From Flexithrix dorotheae DSM 6795 (lineage in GTDB: Bacteria > Bacteroidota > Bacteroidia > Cytophagales > Flammeovirgaceae), in NCBI RefSeq assembly GCF_000379765.1, contig NZ_KB903459.1, positions 1 through 50,270 on the forward strand: a stretch of DNA of 50,270 bases, read 5' to 3'. Below, piece by piece: positions 8,201 through 16,951 of this stretch. The notes below the pieces were generated by a model. It was given only the letters and a program-made list of their open reading frames with translations. It had not been told where the DNA came from and did no database searches. The position numbers were made by a program, and so were the translations under genes. Position 1 is the first letter of the stretch; each line of letters opens with the position of its first letter.

Positions 8201-11200
8201 TGTAGCAGAAAGATGTATTTCGATAGAATCATTTTCAGAAATAGATATGTTAGATAATGGAGTTATTTCAGGCACATAATTATCACCAACCTCTAAAGAG
8301 AATATTTCACTTTTTACTCCTCCAAATCCATCAGAAAGAACGACTTCAATATTTGGGTAATTACCATTATCTGCAGCAACAGGACTAAATAGTAATAAAG
8401 CAGAACCATCCCCATAATCTGTTAGTTCACCAAAAGAAGGTAGTCCATTTACAGAATAAGTAAGATTATCACCATCTTCATCTTCTCCAAAAAGGTTTAC
8501 AAACAATTCGGTACTATGCCTCATGGTTTGGTTGCCTATATCCGAAAGTATTGGTTCGTTATTAAGTGTCTTGATAGAGGCTTCCTGAGGATCAGAACTT
8601 CCTCCCACGTTGAACGCAACAACTTTATAGAAGTATGTTACATTAGCAAAAAGTCCTTCTTCATTATAAGATGTAGTATTCGCATCCAGTGTTTCCTGCA
8701 GAATGTAATTATTACTATTGCCAACAGATCGATAAATTTCAAAACCTGTTTCGTTATCACTCAAATCTCCCCAGGTCAAGGAAATTGCAGTAGAAGAGAT
8801 TGCTGTTGCAGTAAAATTAGCAGGGTTCATTGGTGCTGGAGGAAGTAACAATGTTGTAGCATATGGTTTTACTTCGTTTTCTCCAGATGCTAATTTCTGA
8901 ATTTCTTCTATACTTAATGCTTTCCTGTAAACCCTTAAATCATCCATTAAACCCTGGTAAAAGCTCCCATTATCCCCAAAAGCATTAGAGGAACCATTTG
9001 TAGCACCCAGACCCGCCTCATTGCTATGTGCACTCACATCTGAATAACCAGTATTCGGATCAACAGCTTTTTCCTCACCATCTAAATACAAGCTTAACCT
9101 ACCATTGCTAAAAACTGCAGCCACATGTACCCAAGTATCTAAAGCCACTGTAGAACCTATTGTTTTTTGATTGCTACCATCTCTTACCGCAAGTTCTATT
9201 TGACTATTTTCTAAACGAATAGCAAAACCATTGGTAGTTCCACCCTCATCATAGATAACTTTCTTTCCTGTAATGGAAGCTGGTTTCATCCAAAAAGCTA
9301 CAGTTCTTTCAGTAAACTCATCGTGAAACTCACCAGAACCACTGCCTAATGAAAACCAATCATCTGAACCATCAAAAGTCAAAGACGCTATGCCTTCTTT
9401 AACATCATTAGTATTAAATACAGGATTTCCTGCTGGCATAGCATTCAGCCCATTATCGGTATCATTTGAAAAATCATTTTCAAATCTCAATTGCATTTTA
9501 GCACTTGGTAAAAATGGCTGAAACGCTGATACTCCATAATCGTTTAAAGATTGAACTTTATAGTAGTAGGTAGTAGAAGCATCCAGCCCACTATCATTGA
9601 AACTTGTAGCATCTGCTTCAACAGTACCAGCAGAATAATAACTACCCTCCAGGGATGTAGATCTGTATATTTGGAAACCAGTTTCGTTATCACTATTATC
9701 CAGCCAAGTAAGGTCTATTTGATCATATGAAACAGCTGTAGCTCCAATTTCAGTAGGAGTTGCAGGAGGATCATCAGGAAAATCAAAGCCTGCCCGGAAA
9801 GCATTATCGGGAATCAGTTGCCTTGATGTTACTCCATGTGCCGTATTTTTCCAATAAACTTCCATTCTTCTACCGCTTCCTCCTCCTTGGAAATAAGTCA
9901 TCACGATTGGATAATCGCCCGGTGAGGTAAAATTATATGTCCCTTCCCGGTATCTAGAGCTATGTGTCCCATCATTATTGACCACAAGATTTGCCTCATC
10001 ATAGTTGCCTATATATAATTTACTTCCATCATCTGAGCGCGTTTCAAATGTGTAAGTACCTGCTACTGGAATATTGATAAAGCCTTCCCACATAAAAGCG
10101 TAATAAGAATTTATATCCCTTAAACCCAGATCCACATTAGCAGTCGTACCTGTTTTTACCGGAGTAAGCGTATTAAAATCAGGAAGAACACTCCAGGTGC
10201 CTTCATAATATTTATAGTTTAAATATGGGTCTAATGCAGCAATCACTACCTGATTACTCTGAGCAGACTCATTTCCTGTTACATCACGTGCCACCACCGA
10301 AAAGTTATATGCTTTCCCAGCAATTAAGTTGTAAACTGTAACCTCTGTATCATCAACTACCAAGGCTTTTTGTCCATTCTGATATACATCATATTTGTAT
10401 ACCCCTACATTATCACTAGATGCTTTCCATTTCAAAGTAACTTGTGTTGAGCTTACAGACTCAGCATAAAGGTCTCTTGGAGCAGTAGGATCTTCACTAT
10501 CGACTTGTGTTTGAGTAGACACTTCCACAGAAACAGGAGCAGCCCCCTCTTCATTAATTGGTCTTAGAATATAAAAATATTCCGTATTAGGTGACAACTC
10601 TGTATCTAGGAACGACAACTCATCAGCACCTGTCACATGAACAAGTGTATAGCCAGTTCCTGCCTCTAAGCTTCTGTATATTTCAAATCCTGTTTCATTA
10701 TAAGTTGCATTTGGATTATCGCTCCAATTTAGCTGAATCTCTGTTTTGGAGATAGCATATGCCACCAAACCATTCAGTTCATCTGGAGCACCAGTTCCCG
10801 AGGCGTCTACTACTTTAAACGGAGTAGAAAAATTACTGGAACATCCAAACTTTTCTGTAACCCGGGCTATATATTCACCTGGCTCGGAAACTACAAGTGT
10901 ACTTGATGTACCGAGTACAGTTCCATTACCTACTTTTTGCCATTCGTAAGACTCATACCCTTCTGGCAATTCGAGGGTTACACTTGTACTGCCATCAGCT
11001 GATGGCAGTACATTACTCATTCCTTCTCTCACAGTAATAGGAGGAGTCACTGTAGTAGCCTTCTCTCCTACAACCATTGGTTTTGGTGACCAATACGACC
11101 ATTCATTCCCTCTTTTTATACGGACATCGTATACACCATACTCAGTAACTTGAATAGTATTTTCCGTTTCACCTGTTAATAACACGCCATCTTTTCTCCA

Positions 11201-12133
11201 TTCATAACCATCAAAACCTGGAGTTACTCCCACCGTAATATCCACAGGATCTCCTGGACAAAACTCATGTTGGCCATACAACACCCATGGGTTTACTTTG
11301 TTTGACTCAAGCATATATGGAAAGAAATCATTTTCGGCATAAACAGTTGACATAATACCATGCCCTTTTCCTAAATAAAGCTTGTAGGTAATGTCCCCTC
11401 CTGCAGCTTCAACTTGTGATACAAGCGCCTCCGTTTGGTAGGGATAAGGTCCCTTGTCTTTCTCCCCTTGGAACACCCAGATAGGGGTAAACTTATAATC
11501 TCCTATTTTACTGGCTGACCCTGGAGATATCCCACTGATGGGCAAAGCAGAAGAAAAAAGTTTTGGATGTTCTGCAATAAAATCCCACACAGAAACTGCC
11601 CCACCAGACCTTCCATTGAGCGAAACTCTATTGATATCCAGGTGAAGTTCATTATCAAATTTAGTTACAAGCTCTGATAATGCCTGAAATATAGGTAAAG
11701 AGAATTTGGAAATTGCTTGTGGAGCAATAACAAACCCATCATACTTACCATTATTTATAGCTTTTTCAAATGCATCTGCACCTGCATTATTCAGGTGGCG
11801 GTCATTTAGATATATCGTACCATCCTTAAAACCATAGCCATGCAAGATAAATATCATAGGATATTCTTCTGCTCTTGACGGGTCGTAATTATTTGGAAAC
11901 CTCAATCTGAAAGGCACACCTTTGTAGATATATGACTTCCACTGATCTGAGTTCCAATTTACCCCAGGCGTAATCACCCACTTACCTATTTGCCCATAGG
12001 GGGGTTGGGCTGGAGGGTTTACTTCATCATACTCTACAATAGGATCATTAGGATCAAGAACTTGACTCAAGACCATATTGGAGCTTAGGAAAAATGCAAT
12101 TGCTACTAGTAAGTAAATGAAAGTTTTTTTCAT
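5231..12133 (-). CDS. Giant T9SS-secreted esterase with FN3, PA14, LamG and WNNT-repeat domains
   Basis: This 2300-residue protein has a signal peptide (about 1-24, ending LSQ). Residues about 60-280 form an alpha/beta hydrolase of the esterase/PHB-depolymerase-like type: oxyanion-hole HGYG near 98, nucleophile Ser176 in GRSGG, Asp226 in GEKDKG and His258 in GKGHG. Then come Ig-like segments (FCPGDPVDITVG...YEWRKDG) and several FN3 modules (NETGFEIYRS...YYKV). A PA14-like domain lies near 640-780, a LamG-like domain near 880-1080 and cadherin/putative-Ig modules near 1180-1380. Three copies of a domain with the phrase PWNNT (near 1390-1550, 1750-1920 and 2020-2185) precede a T9SS type A sorting domain (DIYPNPFLNTL, 2215-2300). 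It probably removes ester groups from an extracellular glycan or polyester while attached to the surface. A close paralogue lies at 32965-39678. Its start is 19 nt after the acyltransferase gene. Confidence 0.88.
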   Translation of the reverse strand: MKKTFIYLLVAIAFFLSSNMVLSQVLDPNDPIVEYDEVNPPAQPPYGQIGKWVITPGVNWNSDQWKSYIYKGVPFRLRFPNNYDPSRAEEYPMIFILHGYGFKDGTIYLNDRHLNNAGADAFEKAINNGKYDGFVIAPQAISKFSLPIFQALSELVTKFDNELHLDINRVSLNGRSGGAVSVWDFIAEHPKLFSSALPISGISPGSASKIGDYKFTPIWVFQGEKDKGPYPYQTEALVSQVEAAGGDITYKLYLGKGHGIMSTVYAENDFFPYMLESNKVNPWVLYGQHEFCPGDPVDITVGVTPGFDGYEWRKDGVLLTGETENTIQVTEYGVYDVRIKRGNEWSYWSPKPMVVGEKATTVTPPITVREGMSNVLPSADGSTSVTLELPEGYESYEWQKVGNGTVLGTSSTLVVSEPGEYIARVTEKFGCSSNFSTPFKVVDASGTGAPDELNGLVAYAISKTEIQLNWSDNPNATYNETGFEIYRSLEAGTGYTLVHVTGADELSFLDTELSPNTEYFYILRPINEEGAAPVSVEVSTQTQVDSEDPTAPRDLYAESVSSTQVTLKWKASSDNVGVYKYDVYQNGQKALVVDDTEVTVYNLIAGKAYNFSVVARDVTGNESAQSNQVVIAALDPYLNYKYYEGTWSVLPDFNTLTPVKTGTTANVDLGLRDINSYYAFMWEGFINIPVAGTYTFETRSDDGSKLYIGNYDEANLVVNNDGTHSSRYREGTYNFTSPGDYPIVMTYFQGGGSGRRMEVYWKNTAHGVTSRQLIPDNAFRAGFDFPDDPPATPTEIGATAVSYDQIDLTWLDNSDNETGFQIYRSTSLEGSYYSAGTVEADATSFNDSGLDASTTYYYKVQSLNDYGVSAFQPFLPSAKMQLRFENDFSNDTDNGLNAMPAGNPVFNTNDVKEGIASLTFDGSDDWFSLGSGSGEFHDEFTERTVAFWMKPASITGKKVIYDEGGTTNGFAIRLENSQIELAVRDGSNQKTIGSTVALDTWVHVAAVFSNGRLSLYLDGEEKAVDPNTGYSDVSAHSNEAGLGATNGSSNAFGDNGSFYQGLMDDLRVYRKALSIEEIQKLASGENEVKPYATTLLLPPAPMNPANFTATAISSTAISLTWGDLSDNETGFEIYRSVGNSNNYILQETLDANTTSYNEEGLFANVTYFYKVVAFNVGGSSDPQEASIKTLNNEPILSDIGNQTMRHSTELFVNLFGEDEDGDNLTYSVNGLPSFGELTDYGDGSALLLFSPVAADNGNYPNIEVVLSDGFGGVKSEIFSLEVGDNYVPEITPLSNISISENDSIEIHLSATDQNGVSDLVWTVTGLPSFGIMNSDINTGTAILSFAPGLSDVGSYPIQVSVTDPDGAVDTETFTLVVEDITVGLEIYVNLNGPSYDESTPWNNTHGDPSNGSTFGPFIDASGGTTTVEMRTSDFGVNTLGSTSTSGIYPSNVMQTSYWSSRTSESFTLTGLPTNYEYELIFFGSRDEGGLTNRTTDYTVNGQTVSLNASKNSTETVSLSGLTADASGEITVTVSKGYGSAYSYLNALIVKGSLDDGTLPAAPKDLSAALAAGPSIALSWLDVAYNEQGYEVWRSTVENGTYELLNPGATAADVSAYVDGTVSGSTTYFYKVRSVNQYGESEFSGTVSVETPNAPPLISPIGIVGVKSGEILQLSVSATDSDPGDIVTLSTEGLPGFATFEDQGSGNGMFTLSPQVGDEGNYIISLTAVDENGGSAHQNIEIVVVEAGIATTYINFTKDSPEGFPWNNTQAIPNANLSISNLLDDSGSDTGVGLTLLDGWTGYDDIAGMGTGDESGIYPDNVMKSYYWDNSTNIKRIKMSGLSNTHKYNFIFFASRNGGGDRTTNYSIGGETVSLNAAYNSANTVQINGISPDSVGEVLINVQKASTASYGYINALIIQAYEDDGLPFMPSDLIAKTLSKSALELNWEDNSDNETGFEIWKSNTLNGNYNMVATVGVDVTSFTDSLLETGSAHYYKVRAINAIGESDFSNISEGRTLVFAVYMNFNETDPAAEPWNNTSAFPLVGDYYADLKNDEGNPTGINLEVTSNFDGVNPYGMITGDDSGIVPDNVMRSSYWLDYGNTGQLTLSGLSSFFEYNLVFFGSRNGGGDRTTVYTVGTESVSLNASYNTQNTAVLNGISPNGNGEITIDIDLGPNASFAYINGLVIQAVEKNAGNLRKSSQSLSEDNGINNITDIVDIYPNPFLNTLNLDFEIVTDEMVDITLRDLSGRTIYSRKGMQINAGKSTMLLDFSNEVVSFSSGLYLLEVNGVTVGKNIFKVIKR

Positions 12134-12152
12134 GTTAGTTAATATGAAAAAT

Positions 12153-13334
12153 TTAAAATTTAATAGATTGTATTAATACCTCCTTTTGGCGCTCTCCATG
12201 AAGATATATCCCAATAATTGAATATCTAACAAAAGCGTGGTATGTGACTAAGGTGATGATAGTTGTCAGGAGTAAGATTATGCCGAACTTAAAGTGATCA
12301 AAGTAATTCACTTCTAAAAATAACACTTGCAATCCTACAACAATTGGCAGGTGAATCAGGTAAACCCAATAAGATGCATCGGAAAAATATCTCAGGAGTT
12401 TTTGTTCCTTTTCAAAAGCTGTCATAAAAAAACCTAACATACCAAACAGGAGCAAATTAGTTTGTATAGCAGTGAATGCCTTTAATACGGTAATATTAAA
12501 AAAACCAAAAAATGCTATATCATAGGTATTGGTATAGATTAGGTAAAAATTTACGATACTTAAACAGGTGCCTATTATCAGATAGTACTTATAAACAAAA
12601 TTACACACTTGCAATGAGTTTATATTCCTTTGCATGGCATACCCAACAAAATAGAACAGACCATAATACAATATCAAACTCCACTTAATTTTAATACCTG
12701 TCCAAGGTTCTACTTTTACATCTAAAAAGAGAAATTGAATCACAAAAAGGAGCACAGATAATACTATTATATTAATAGTAGTGGGTAAAAAAGTGAAGTT
12801 ATTATTTAGGGCCTTAAATTTTGTTTTTTCCAATAGCCATTTAATACCTAAAAAAATGCTATAAAAAATTATAAGGTAGTATAAAAACCATAAATGAATT
12901 ACACCATTCCACCTGACTGAAGCTTGAACAGCCAAACTGATGGACGTTTTAAAGGATTCCTCATTTGAAATAAAATAATTATAGAAATGAAATGGGAAAG
13001 CTGTTATTGGAACAATTAAAACTAAACCAACCAAAAAAGGAATTAATATCCTTTTTATACGATGTTTTAAAAAGGATGCATGCCCAATTTTTAAGTAAAG
13101 AAAACGTGTAAAAAAACCTGCGATTAAAAAAAATAATGGCATCCTAAAAGAATGTATCCATTGATATACAAAATCATACACTATGTTAGCTGAATGACTA
13201 TCTTGAGGCCACCCACTTCTGGGGTGTAATTGATAAGACATTGCAGCATGTAGTACAACTCCCAAAAACATAGTTATAGCCCTTAAAGCATCCATACTAT
13301 GAAGCCTAGAATTAAGTCTTACTTGTTTTTGCAT
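12153..13334 (-). CDS. Acyltransferase family 3 membrane protein
   Basis: This 393-residue multi-spanning membrane protein has the AT3 hallmark at its N-terminus, SRLHSMDALRAITMFLGVVLH, with Arg10, Asp15, Arg18 and His29. The phrase FRMPLFFLIAGFF follows, as in OpgC/OafA-type transferases. About ten hydrophobic helices are visible, and YWVYLIHLPIVV near the C-terminus is also family-typical. AT3 proteins move acyl groups (acetyl, succinyl and others) from the cytoplasmic side onto sugars at the outer face of the inner membrane. The giant secreted esterase starts 19 nt downstream, so an acyl writer and a probable esterase appear to share a transcript. Confidence 0.85.
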   Translation of the reverse strand: MQKQVRLNSRLHSMDALRAITMFLGVVLHAAMSYQLHPRSGWPQDSHSANIVYDFVYQWIHSFRMPLFFLIAGFFTRFLYLKIGHASFLKHRIKRILIPFLVGLVLIVPITAFPFHFYNYFISNEESFKTSISLAVQASVRWNGVIHLWFLYYLIIFYSIFLGIKWLLEKTKFKALNNNFTFLPTTINIIVLSVLLFVIQFLFLDVKVEPWTGIKIKWSLILYYGLFYFVGYAMQRNINSLQVCNFVYKYYLIIGTCLSIVNFYLIYTNTYDIAFFGFFNITVLKAFTAIQTNLLLFGMLGFFMTAFEKEQKLLRYFSDASYWVYLIHLPIVVGLQVLFLEVNYFDHFKFGIILLLTTIITLVTYHAFVRYSIIGIYLHGERQKEVLIQSIKF

Positions 13335-13806
13335 AAATATTAGAGCAACTAAATAGAATGACTATTTATATATGAATATTTAATTAATTTCTGCTTGTTC
13401 CCTTGCTCAAAATACTTTCCATATTAGCAGTAGGAAACTTAGCTATAGATTAAAAGTAATAGGTATGATTATGATTGGAAATGGATTAAGGATTAATTCC
13501 TTATTATTATTAAGGTCTCTTGTAAACCCCGCGTAAAATAACAGTAAACAATTTTAACTCACAAATAAAGGCATCCATTTATTATTTATTGTTAACATTT
13601 TATTTTTTTTCTTACATGTATTAATGGTTTATCCAGCCAACAATAACATCCCACAAATCAAAAAACCACTTTTTAAAAATCAACTTATAAATAAAACAAT
13701 AGCAAATATCAAAATTTAAATATTAGTTAATTTTAATATTAGGCTTTTCATCTTAAAAAGATAAAATTATATATTCGGCCCAAATAAATATCTAAAGCTA
13801 TTTTTT
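13335..13806. other. Divergent intergenic region, 472 bp
   Basis: This stretch separates the minus-strand acyltransferase operon from the plus-strand DPA-type operon and should hold both promoters. It is very AT-rich, with homopolymer runs and near-palindromes such as AATATT-N10-AATATT around 13717-13742 and ATCTT-AAA-AAGAT near 13750-13762. I found no open frame with coding character and no RNA gene. Confidence 0.5.
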
Positions 13807-14694
13807 GTGGAAATCATAAACCTTTTACGCCCTAAACAATGGGTAAAAAATTCTTTTCTATTTATTCCCCTATTTTTTGCAGGAGAAATTTTAGAACTCT
13901 CAAAAATAATCACAACCCTTATCGGGTTTCTCTGTTTTAGTTTAATTGCGAGCTGTGTTTATATTCTTAATGATTATAGGGATATTGAAGCAGATAAGAA
14001 ACATCCAAAAAAATCAAAGCGACCACTAGCTGCAGGTACTGTTTCAAAAAGCCAGGCTATTATAGTATTATTTCTTTGTTTAATAACCGGATTTGGAGTT
14101 GCATTTTTCTTACAAACTAAGTTTTTAGTGATTTTAATGATTTATTTCATTCTAAATTTAGGTTATTCGTTTGGCCTAAAGAATATTTCAATTTTAGATG
14201 TAATTATTGTATCAATAGGCTTTGTTTTAAGGGTAAAAAGTGGAGGTGCCTTAAGTGACATTTATGTTTCAGAATGGTTAACCTTAATGATTTTTCTTTT
14301 AGCACTGATAATGGCATTTGCAAAACGAAGAGATGATGTGTTATTAAAAATAAATTCGGGAACTACAATGCGGAAAGTGGTCAAAGGATATAATCTTGAG
14401 TTTATGAATGTAACTTTGGCTATGTTATCAGCAATTACTATTGTAAGTTATTTATTATATGCATTATCAAACGAAATTATAGAACAATGGGGAACTCATA
14501 GAGTATATTACACCAGCCTTTTTGTTATTTCAGGTATTTTAAGATACTTACAAATTACTTTTGTAGAAAATGACACTGGGTCACCCACAAGTATCCTTTA
14601 TAAGGATAAATTCATTCAGTTTAGTCTTTTATTATGGATTTCCAGCTTTTATTTCATAATATATTATCCAGGTATTAAAATTTTTGGAGAATGA
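13807..14694 (+). CDS. UbiA-family decaprenyl-phosphate phosphoribosyltransferase homologue
   Basis: The 295-residue protein starts at a GTG. It has eight to nine hydrophobic helices and opens with LLRPKQWVKNSFLFIPLFF, the start typical of DPPR synthases (mycobacterial UbiA, Rv3806c). The first Asp-rich motif is NDYRDIEADKKHP (Asn55, Asp56, Asp59, Asp63), followed by KSKRPLAAG. The second region, LDVIIVSIGFVLRVKSGG, matches the DPPR-synthase subgroup, not ubiquinone or menaquinone prenyltransferases. The family transfers 5-phosphoribose from PRPP to polyprenyl phosphate, the first membrane step to decaprenyl-phosphoryl-arabinose. The stop overlaps the next start by 4 nt (ATGA), so it is translationally coupled to the DprE1 homologue. 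Confidence 0.85.
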   Translation: MEIINLLRPKQWVKNSFLFIPLFFAGEILELSKIITTLIGFLCFSLIASCVYILNDYRDIEADKKHPKKSKRPLAAGTVSKSQAIIVLFLCLITGFGVAFFLQTKFLVILMIYFILNLGYSFGLKNISILDVIIVSIGFVLRVKSGGALSDIYVSEWLTLMIFLLALIMAFAKRRDDVLLKINSGTTMRKVVKGYNLEFMNVTLAMLSAITIVSYLLYALSNEIIEQWGTHRVYYTSLFVISGILRYLQITFVENDTGSPTSILYKDKFIQFSLLLWISSFYFIIYYPGIKIFGE

Positions 14695-16022
14695 AAAAAA
14701 AGGTTACGAATTGGGGAAATTATCCAGTAATTCATGTTGAGGAAAAACAGTTTTCTTTTCAAAATGAATTATCTGAGATAAATCACATTAAAGGAAACAT
14801 AATTGCAAGAGGCTTAGGACGGTGTTACGGTGATGCTTCATTGGGAGACAACATAATTTCTACACTTAAATTTGATAAAGTTTTATCCTTTAGTAAAGAA
14901 ACAGGTGAAATAGAATGTGAAAGTGGGGTAAGCCTTGCTGATATATTAGATTTCAGTGTTCCTTCTGGATGGTTTCTCCCCGTTACCCCTGGGACAAAGT
15001 TTGTTACCGTAGGTGGAGCAGTGGCTTCAGATGTACATGGCAAAAACCACCATGTAGAAGGTAGTTTTTCTAACCATGTGATTCATATAAAAATATTACT
15101 TTCCAATGGAGAAATAGTTATTTGTGGCCCCAACTCAAATAAAGAACTTTTTGAGGCCACATGTGGTGGTATGGGTTTGACAGGTTTAATTATTTCTGTA
15201 AAATTTAAACTCAAACAAATTGAAACTGCCTATATTTCACAGAAGCAAATTAAAGCAAATAATTTAGAAGAAATCATTAACTTATTCCAGGAACATAAAG
15301 AGGCTACCTACTCAATGGCTTGGATAGATTGTTTGAAAAAAGGTAGAAATTTTGGGCGTAGTATTTTAATGGTAGGAGAACATGCTAAAAAATCTGAAAT
15401 CAAAAAAAAAGATCCCTTAATTCTACCCTCCAAAATGAAGCTTTCAATCCCTTTTAACTTTCCTGGATTTATTCTAAATACCTTTTCTATTAAGTCCTTT
15501 AATTTTCTTTATTATCATAAGAATACTAAAAGAACGATTGAAAATATTATCCCTTACGAGCCTTTTTTCTATCCTCTAGATTCCATATTAAATTGGAATA
15601 GAATGTATGGAAAAAATGGGTTTGTACAATACCAATTTGTATTACCTCTTGAAAATAGTCATAAAGGACTAATTGATATTTTAACCAGAATTAGTAAAAA
15701 GGGTATGGGTTCATTTTTAGCAGTCCTGAAGCTATTTGGAAAACAAGAAAGTTTAATATCATTCCCAATGGAAGGTTTTACCCTGGCTTTGGATTTTCCA
15801 ATAAAAAAAGGATTATTTGAATTTTTAAATGAATTAGATAAAGTTGTCCTTAACTACGGTGGTAGAATTTATCTTACAAAGGATGCCAGAATGAATTCAG
15901 AAGTATTTTGGAATTCCTATCCAAATATTAACCAGTTTTTATCCATTGTGAATAAATATAATCCAGAATTTAAATATTCATCTCTACAATCTAAAAGACT
16001 TATATCTCCAAAATTATCTTAA
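14691..16022 (+). CDS. dprE1: DprE1 homologue: FAD-dependent decaprenylphosphoryl-ribose 2'-oxidase
   Basis: This 443-residue protein has a VAO-type FAD-binding domain, with RGLGRCYGDASLGDN from residue 40 and PGTKFVTVGGAVASDVHGKN with NHH behind it. The C-terminal substrate domain contains LKLFGKQESLISFPMEGF, LALDFPIKKGL and GGRIYLTKDARM, each closely following mycobacterial DprE1. It oxidises the 2'-OH of polyprenyl-phosphoryl ribose to the keto intermediate. The residue matching Cys387 of M. tuberculosis, which benzothiazinones attack, is Ala366 here (TLALDF). It sits between the UbiA-type gene (4-nt overlap) and the DprE2-like reductase (52-nt gap), in the order of the pathway. Confidence 0.88.
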   Translation: MKKKVTNWGNYPVIHVEEKQFSFQNELSEINHIKGNIIARGLGRCYGDASLGDNIISTLKFDKVLSFSKETGEIECESGVSLADILDFSVPSGWFLPVTPGTKFVTVGGAVASDVHGKNHHVEGSFSNHVIHIKILLSNGEIVICGPNSNKELFEATCGGMGLTGLIISVKFKLKQIETAYISQKQIKANNLEEIINLFQEHKEATYSMAWIDCLKKGRNFGRSILMVGEHAKKSEIKKKDPLILPSKMKLSIPFNFPGFILNTFSIKSFNFLYYHKNTKRTIENIIPYEPFFYPLDSILNWNRMYGKNGFVQYQFVLPLENSHKGLIDILTRISKKGMGSFLAVLKLFGKQESLISFPMEGFTLALDFPIKKGLFEFLNELDKVVLNYGGRIYLTKDARMNSEVFWNSYPNINQFLSIVNKYNPEFKYSSLQSKRLISPKLS

Positions 16023-16074
16023 TGTAAAGAATACTTGAATAAAGTAATCTAATCTCTAATAAACTAAAATTTTC

Positions 16075-16806
16075 ATGTCTAATATATTAATTCTGGGTGC
16101 TACTTCTGATATAGCAGTGGCTACAGCTCGAAAATTTGCAGCTGAAAAACATGACATTCAACTTGCCGGCAGAAATATAGAAAATTTGTTACCCTTAAAA
16201 ACAGATTTAAATGTACGATTCGGTGTCAATACAGATGTTTTTAAATTTGATGCCAGCGATTTTAAATCCCACAAACCATTTTATTCAGGGCTCCCCAAAA
16301 AACCTGATGTTGTGATATGTGTATTTGGATACATGGTAGAAGAGGAAATTGCCGGAGATAACTGGGAAGAAGCAGAAAAAATGATCAATGTAAACTTCAC
16401 TGGGGCAGCATCAATCCTTAATATTATTGCTAAAGACTTTGAAGAAAAAGGTAATGGTGTAATTGTTGGAATTAGTTCGGTAGCAGGAGAACGGGGACGA
16501 CAAAGTAAACTTTTTTATGGAAGTGCAAAGGCTGGTTTCTCAACTTTCTTAGATGGCTTAAGAAATAGAACAGCTAGTAAAGGAGTCCATGTTTTAAGTG
16601 TAAAACCAGGATTTGTTTATACAAAAATGACTTCAGAACTTGATCTACCAGGTATTTTAACAGCAAAACCCGAACAAGTTGGCAAAGCTATTTATAATGG
16701 TGTTCAAAAAAGAAAAAACACTATCTATGTAAAATGGATGTGGAAATGGATTATGCTTATCATAAAATCTATTCCTGAACCACTTTTTAAAAAAATGAAC
16801 CTATAA
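16075..16806 (+). CDS. dprE2: DprE2 homologue: short-chain reductase of the DPA pathway
   Basis: This 243-residue short-chain dehydrogenase/reductase begins with ILILGATSDIAVATA, the nucleotide-binding turn (Gly8) in the GATSDIA form typical of DprE2. NVNFTGA, GISSVAGERGR and the catalytic pair YGSAK (Tyr148, Lys152) follow. DprE2 reduces the 2'-keto product of DprE1, inverting ribose to arabinose on the lipid carrier. A hydrophobic C-terminus (WMWKWIMLIIKSI) suggests membrane contact, also seen in the family. It is the third gene of the operon; a nested hairpin lies between it and the sortase gene. Confidence 0.85.
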   Translation: MSNILILGATSDIAVATARKFAAEKHDIQLAGRNIENLLPLKTDLNVRFGVNTDVFKFDASDFKSHKPFYSGLPKKPDVVICVFGYMVEEEIAGDNWEEAEKMINVNFTGAASILNIIAKDFEEKGNGVIVGISSVAGERGRQSKLFYGSAKAGFSTFLDGLRNRTASKGVHVLSVKPGFVYTKMTSELDLPGILTAKPEQVGKAIYNGVQKRKNTIYVKWMWKWIMLIIKSIPEPLFKKMNL

Positions 16807-16839
16807 AACAGCGAGGTTTTGATCAGAATTATTTTGGTT

Positions 16840-16880
16840 TTTGTAAGTAATCCAAAAAGTTTGGTTTAATTTTTTACAAA
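16840..16880 (+). terminator. Nested hairpin between the DprE2 and PorU-like genes
   Basis: Outer arms TTTGTAA (16840-16846) and TTACAAA (16874-16880) enclose inner arms CCAAA (16852-16856) and TTTGG (16860-16864). The T-rich run lies inside, not after, the outer stem. It may be a partial terminator, an attenuator or an mRNA-processing element. Confidence 0.35.
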
Positions 16881-16951
16881 CTATTTTTTAAAATCAATAA
16901 TTCTGGTAGGTTTATAAAACATGATGATGTTTAACAAAACATTTCAAATTA

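Noticed and set aside
5231-12133. CRISPR-like or other DNA repeats in the giant genes
   Set aside because: The repetition is at protein-domain level with diverged DNA and no regular spacers.
13640-13800. Riboswitch or small RNA upstream of the UbiA-type gene
   Set aside because: Only AT-rich near-palindromes are visible; no known riboswitch core could be recognised.
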